DNA of 32,996 nucleotides, taken from the NCBI GenBank assembly GCA_027489105.1, contig JAIYAJ010000049.1, positions 1-32,996 on the forward strand, read 5' to 3'. The notes under the pieces are model-generated. The model was not told where the DNA came from and made no database searches. It saw nothing but the letters and a program-made list of their open reading frames with translations. A program made the position numbers and the translations under genes. Positions 31,240 through 32,996 of the stretch are shown here, one piece after another; the stretch's first letter is position 1, and each line of letters begins with the position of its first letter. The DNA is from Zymomonas sp. (GTDB taxonomy: Bacteria; Pseudomonadota; Alphaproteobacteria; Sphingomonadales; Sphingomonadaceae).

Positions 31240-31979
31240 TGTGCGGTGAATCCGTTGTCGACCAGGAAATCGGTCCCGTTGATATAGGCCGATCCATCGG
31301 ACAGCAGGAACAGGATCGCATCGACCACGGCCGACACCGGGATGAATCGCCCCGACGGCTGGAGGGCACGCATCTGGTCCAGCGTGTCGGCACCGCCACC
31401 CAGCTGCTGGACGATATTCTGGACCATCGGCGTTTCGGTCATGGCGGGATGGAGCGAATTGACGCGCACCCCGCTGCCATTGGCGAGCGCCTCAAGCGCA
31501 ACCGATTTGGACAGCAGCCGGACGGCTGCCTTGCTCGCGCAATAGGCCGAAGCGCCGGGCGATCCGGCAATGCCAGCGGTCGAGGACAGGTTGACGACAC
31601 TGCCCCGGCCCTGGCCGTACATCACTGGCAGGACATGTTTCATCGCCAGGAAGGGCCCTTCGACATTGACCTGCATCGACTGTCTGAACAGCTCGAGCGC
31701 CATGTCTGTCACGGGCGCCATCCGAATGACCCCGGCGCAGTTGACGAGTCCGTCGATGCTGCCGAAGCGATCGAGGATCCGGGCGACGGCATCGACCCAG
31801 CCGGCCTCGTCGGTCACGCTCATCTCGATCGACAGGGACATCGGGCCGTCCATCGTGGCACGATCGATACCGACGGTTGTGGCGCCCTGATCGGCCAGAG
31901 CCTGGACGGTTGCGGCGCCGATGCCGGATGCCGCGCCGGTCACGATCACGGTCCGGCCGGACAGGGATGGCGCTGCCAT
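31236..31979 (-). CDS. Short-chain dehydrogenase/reductase 2
   Basis: This 247-residue classical SDR has TGAASGIG at 14-21, NCAG at 80-83 (Cys in place of the usual second Asn), Ser in NLSS near 132, and Y146 with K150 in YCASK. The C-terminal block is YINGTDFLVDNGFTAQ. D39 after the second strand suggests NAD. The ATG at 31979 overlaps the VOC gene stop by one base (TGATG); the longer open frame to 32528 covers the VOC gene and is a shadow. Two consecutive SDRs suggest successive or stereospecific oxidation steps. Confidence 0.92.
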   Translation of the reverse strand: MAAPSLSGRTVIVTGAASGIGAATVQALADQGATTVGIDRATMDGPMSLSIEMSVTDEAGWVDAVARILDRFGSIDGLVNCAGVIRMAPVTDMALELFRQSMQVNVEGPFLAMKHVLPVMYGQGRGSVVNLSSTAGIAGSPGASAYCASKAAVRLLSKSVALEALANGSGVRVNSLHPAMTETPMVQNIVQQLGGGADTLDQMRALQPSGRFIPVSAVVDAILFLLSDGSAYINGTDFLVDNGFTAQ

Positions 31980-32506
31980 CAGAATTCTCCCGGCTGAAAG
32001 GGCCGAACCGGCGTTGAGCGGCCGTCCCATGTCCGAGCGGCCGCGCTCGCATGGTCGAAGAAGGCCCGGCTCTCCGCGTTGTCGCTGATCAGCTCGATGA
32101 ACAGTCCGAGGGTGGTGCGACAATCGAAATAGCGGAGTTCCGTCGACCGGGAGAGCGAGGCCTGGACGATCATGGGCCCCGGCAGCCGTGCCCCGGCCCG
32201 TGCCGGATCCGCGACCAGATAGCCATGATGATGGAGCCGGCTGCCCTGTGGCGGGGTTTCGCCATAGACGTTCGGCCAGTCGCCGCGCGGCAGGATCAGT
32301 TCGACCATCATGTCGCCCGCCTGGCCGAAGGCGATGTCGAGCGCCATCGGCCGGCTTTCGCCATCGTGGCGCCAGTCGGCGAAGGCCATGGCGTCGATCG
32401 TGAAGAAGGGGCCGGCACCGAAGGCTCTCACCCAGTGCATCGCCGCCGCTTCCAGATCGTCGGTGACATAGCCGAGCTGGCGGATGCGCAGCGGAAGCGA
32501 CGTCAT
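31979..32506 (-). CDS. VOC-superfamily (glyoxalase/dioxygenase fold) protein
   Basis: This 175-residue protein has two paired beta-alpha-beta-beta-beta halves. The first begins RIRQLGYVTDDLEAAAMHWV, and the second includes HHHGYLVAD and LFIELISDN. Candidate metal ligands are His in the HHHGY block and Glu in VELILP and FIELIS. VOC enzymes include lyases, isomerases and ring-cleaving dioxygenases, and this one is too general to assign. The start overlaps the ThuA gene stop (ATGA). Confidence 0.8.
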   Translation of the reverse strand: MTSLPLRIRQLGYVTDDLEAAAMHWVRAFGAGPFFTIDAMAFADWRHDGESRPMALDIAFGQAGDMMVELILPRGDWPNVYGETPPQGSRLHHHGYLVADPARAGARLPGPMIVQASLSRSTELRYFDCRTTLGLFIELISDNAESRAFFDHASAAARTWDGRSTPVRPFQPGEF

Positions 32507-32996
32507 GACGCGTCCGCCGGCGCACCATGACGTGGTGCGTCGGCGAGCCAGGCGATGCCCCGGCTGACGATGTCCAGAAAATTACGGTCGTTCCACGGGC
32601 CGCGCACGACCGGCGCTTCGGCCATCAGCGGTCGCATGTCATATTTGCCGCAGGCGTGGCCGAGCGGCGAATAGAGCACGCCGCCACGGCCATGGTCCTT
32701 GACGTAAAGCTGCGGTCGCGGGCTGTCGTCGTCGATCTCAACGGTGGCGTAGCCGGGTGTCGGCCCTTTGTAACGCGCTGACAGCAGGGTGCGGAGCTCG
32801 CCCAGCGGCGTCGCGACATAGGGTTCGTCGACGATGGTGAAGTCCTTCATGCCCCGGGTGACAGGGTGATCCTCATCCTCGACGCAGACATGGATCTCCT
32901 GCGAGGCGAGATGGGTGACGAAGCGGCTCCCGAGAAGCTGCATGAACAGCGGGGAGACATGCTCGGCGGTCGACTTGACGAGGCCGGGAATGCGGA
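32503..32996 (-). CDS. ThuA-like domain protein, partial at window edge
   Basis: The frame stays open to the right edge of the window, so the N-terminal part is missing; 163 residues are visible. The ThuA-like class-I-amidotransferase-type fold is recognised from DEDHPVTRGMKDFTIVDEPY and VLYSPLGHACGKYD. ThuA proteins are linked to sugar or other small-molecule catabolism, with poorly known activity. It is the first visible gene of the leftward ThuA-VOC-SDR-SDR-GST-MDR operon; the operon may extend further right. Confidence 0.8.
   Translation of the reverse strand, partial: RIPGLVKSTAEHVSPLFMQLLGSRFVTHLASQEIHVCVEDEDHPVTRGMKDFTIVDEPYVATPLGELRTLLSARYKGPTPGYATVEIDDDSPRPQLYVKDHGRGGVLYSPLGHACGKYDMRPLMAEAPVVRGPWNDRNFLDIVSRGIAWLADAPRHGAPADAS

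Noticed and set aside
1..32996. CRISPR array, tRNA or rRNA genes
   Set aside because: No regularly spaced direct repeats and no tRNA or rRNA sequence features were noticed on either strand. The Cas4-like motif in the DUF2779 protein is therefore not evidence of a CRISPR locus.

Overview
High-GC alphaproteobacterial DNA, most like a sphingomonad. This placement is an inference from protein style: a TonB-dependent receptor, SDR, GST and flavin monooxygenase catabolic genes, and the types of IS remnants. No rRNA, tRNA or CRISPR array was seen. The window divides into an accessory, mobile-element-rich left part (1 to about 13.9 kb) and an orderly metabolic right part (about 14 to 33 kb).

Left part. 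It opens with an N-terminally truncated IS256-family transposase that keeps its right inverted repeat. A TPR-repeat protein follows, then a perfect 34-bp inverted repeat with a 10-nt loop, then a PD-(D/E)XK-like hypothetical protein. A decayed stretch at 3.2-4.2 kb holds two broken IS3-family orfA starts, one interrupting the other. Next are two divergent nuclease-type cassettes. Leftward run a NucS-like PD-(D/E)XK protein and a DUF2779 protein with Cas4-like and DnaQ-like halves, coupled by a GTGA overlap. Rightward run a secreted protein, a second NucS-like PD-(D/E)XK protein and a small coupled protein. About 400 bp of palindrome-rich DNA lies between the cassettes. Converging on the rightward cassette is a three-gene phage-type module (DUF5681 protein, TerL terminase, ParB-domain DNA methyltransferase) with no capsid, portal or tail genes in view. 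This block is the best candidate for an undescribed DNA-processing or defence locus.

Right part, 14-26.4 kb: an organosulfur acquisition cluster. It contains a TonB receptor, a sulfonate-type substrate-binding lipoprotein, a TauD/TfdA dioxygenase, an NtaA/DszA-type flavin monooxygenase and a COG4529 FAD/NAD(P) protein. A tightly coupled five-gene operon follows: permease, ATPase, cysteine-dioxygenase-like enzyme, multi-rhodanese protein and SsuD-like monooxygenase. A divergent LysR regulator flanks the operon. Two near-identical T-N11-A dyads sit just upstream of the binding-protein and permease genes, and a related dyad lies in the TauD/monooxygenase divergent region, suggesting a shared regulon. 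The proposed flow is outer-membrane uptake, ABC import, oxygenolytic C-S cleavage, then handling of thiol or sulfane sulfur.

Right part, 26.4-33 kb: the LysR gene, a redoxin, a 0.7-kb gap without convincing genes, and a leftward catabolic operon (ThuA-domain protein, VOC protein, two SDRs, GST, quinone-oxidoreductase-like MDR) whose first gene runs off the window edge. Its substrate cannot be read from the sequence.
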